Source: O2-02-FULL-42-9 sp038043025
GTDB taxonomy: Bacteria; Pseudomonadota; Gammaproteobacteria; UBA12402
Assembly: GCA_038043025.1 (NCBI GenBank)
Contig: JBBTCW010000067.1
Coordinates: 1-9,169 of the forward strand
Length of the DNA: 9,169 nucleotides
Direction of reading: 5' to 3'
Shown here one piece after another: positions 8,170 through 9,169 of this stretch. Each line of letters starts with the position of its first letter. Position 1 is the first letter of the stretch. The translations under genes were made by a program, and so were the position numbers. Below the pieces are notes generated by a model. It saw only the letters and a program-made list of their open reading frames with translations, ran no database searches and was not told the origin of the DNA.

Positions 8170-8292
8170 CCTCAGCTCAGAGGTAAGCAGGTATTCATTG
8201 GAAGAATGGAATGAGCGAGGAAGAAAACAGATTGCTTAGAATCAGATGAACGTTTTGCGTCCTCTGAGCTGAGACCAGCCTGTTCGCATGAG
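8170..8292. repeat. MITE-like inverted-repeat element, copy B
   Basis: This is the best-preserved copy. CCTCAGCTCAGAGG (8170-8183) and CCTCTGAGCTGAG (8261-8273) are 13-bp perfect inverted termini 91 bp apart (start to start), followed by the tail CCTGTTCGCATGAG (8279-8292). It is homologous over its whole length to copy A (4011-4134). It fills the space between the convergent gpmA and kinase genes. The termini could form a long stem in RNA from either side and might limit read-through. Confidence 0.85.
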
Positions 8293-8306
8293 CAGGATTG
8301 AACGGA

Positions 8307-9169
8307 CTACACTGGCGAGATATCCGGTAACAACTGCGCTTCTAATTCCATCTGCGCTTTGGCTTCTTGACCCTTTACAATTCTGTGAATTTCTTGGACC
8401 AGCGTCGACACACCCACTCGTGCAGGACTCGCTGCAGCTGCTCCGCCGGCTCCGGCTCCTCGACCAAACAGCCCCTGTTGTTCTAAACCCGCACGCAGTT
8501 GCTCGACGACTTTCGCGGCAGTGGGTCTTGACTCTGGTTCCATCACCCAACAGGTTTTGACAACTTGACCAAATGTTTCGGGACAATCGGCGGGGATTTC
8601 TTCGGTTTCGCCTGCTTGAATCCATTGCGCAATGACCGCGGGACTCGCCGCATCTGCGTAGGGTATTTTCCTGGACGCTAATTCCCATAAGATCATCCCA
8701 TAACTGTAAACATCGGCGCCTTGCGTATATTTAGCTTTGCGCTTAAACAACTCCGGCGCCATCCACATCAACGTGCCCACGGATTGCTGTCTCGTCGAGG
8801 CAATACTTTCTGTTTTCACACGTGATAATCCAAAGTCCGTGAGTTTTGCACGCATACGATCATCCAAAAGCACATTTAAACTCTTTAAATCTCGATGTAA
8901 AACGCCTTCGCTGTGCAACACGGCTAAGCCTTGACCGACATCCATGCCGATCTCCCAACGCATTTTCCAATCCAGTTTTTCGCCAGCATTATGCAAGACA
9001 TCATACAAGGAACCTTTCGGCATCAGTTCCATCACCATCCCATAATGTCCTGGATCCAAACAGACCCCGTATAATTGCACAATGTTAGGATGACGCAAAC
9101 CCACCATAAAACTTGCTTCGCGTTGAAATTCTTCTTTGACATCCGGTGACATCTGTTGCAAGTGTAATT
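8307..9169 (-). CDS. Eukaryote-like protein kinase (TKL-type), 5' end beyond the window
   Basis: This is the C-terminal 287 residues of a Hanks-type kinase. The frame is open to the right edge, and its first visible residues (LHLQQMSPDVKEEFQREA) are the end of strand beta3 and helix C, so the Gly loop and the ATP Lys are outside. Visible motifs, counting from the TTG codon at 9161: Glu15 of helix C, catalytic loop HRDLKSLN (Asp91, Asn96), DFGLSR (Asp109), GTLMWMAPE (129-137), DVYSYGMILWEL and SRPT. All key residues are intact, so it is probably active. HRDLKSLN with the WMAPE loop is typical of tyrosine-kinase-like kinases abundant in amoebae. A Gly/Ala linker (233-246) leads to a short helical tail. 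It is a plausible secreted effector acting on host proteins (compare Legionella LegK kinases), but no secretion signal is demonstrable. The apparent TTG start is internal. Confidence 0.93.
   Translation of the reverse strand, partial: LHLQQMSPDVKEEFQREASFMVGLRHPNIVQLYGVCLDPGHYGMVMELMPKGSLYDVLHNAGEKLDWKMRWEIGMDVGQGLAVLHSEGVLHRDLKSLNVLLDDRMRAKLTDFGLSRVKTESIASTRQQSVGTLMWMAPELFKRKAKYTQGADVYSYGMILWELASRKIPYADAASPAVIAQWIQAGETEEIPADCPETFGQVVKTCWVMEPESRPTAAKVVEQLRAGLEQQGLFGRGAGAGGAAAASPARVGVSTLVQEIHRIVKGQEAKAQMELEAQLLPDISPV

Noticed and set aside
8242..8688. Forward and reverse frames overlapping the kinase gene
   Set aside because: They are out-of-frame or antisense shadows of a kinase with all catalytic motifs.

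Overview
The window looks like the genome of a host-associated gammaproteobacterium, probably of the Legionellales/Coxiella-like group. The evidence is a gammaproteobacterial 23S-5S pair, group I introns in 23S rRNA, a eukaryote-like protein kinase, a lineage-restricted membrane protein, a short GpmA of the kind I recall from chlamydiae, and many small palindromic repeats. Genus is inference.

Bases 1-3243 are the 3' two thirds of a 23S rRNA gene, starting near E. coli position 1055. It is interrupted by three group I introns. Intron 1 (875-1643) lies after U1917 and carries a LAGLIDADG homing endonuclease gene. Intron 2 (1658-1952) lies after U1931. Intron 3 (2617-2934) lies after U2593. Introns 1 and 2 are separated by a 14-nt exon and are clearly related to each other. 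Splice sites were set by pairing the exons with internal guide sequences. On that basis intron 2 ends in A instead of the near-universal terminal G. Removing the three introns leaves about 1861 nt, close to the ~1850 nt expected from E. coli. A 5S rRNA (3383-3502) and a strong intrinsic terminator follow.

Bases 3551-4556 hold no convincing protein gene. They contain a truncated copy of the 5' end of a tRNA-Thr gene, a cluster of GC-rich palindromes, the intact tRNA-Thr(UGU), and several short inverted-repeat elements.

Bases 4557-9169 hold four protein genes: a multi-spanning membrane protein of unknown function (+), a B12-binding-type radical SAM enzyme (-) that overlaps it tail to tail by 4 bp, a short 2,3-bisphosphoglycerate-dependent phosphoglycerate mutase (+) divergent from the radical SAM gene, and the 3' part of a eukaryote-like Ser/Thr/Tyr kinase (-) that runs off the right edge. 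These genes do not form one operon. Copies of the same dispersed repeats seen near the tRNA gene sit between them.

The most notable content is the 23S gene: three ribozymes in functional ribosomal sites, two of them flanking a 14-nt exon, and one apparently lacking the terminal G. The closest precedent I know is Coxiella burnetii 23S rRNA, where introns at 1917 and 1951 flank a 34-nt exon and the 1917 intron ends in A. Here the second site and the identity of the unusual intron differ.
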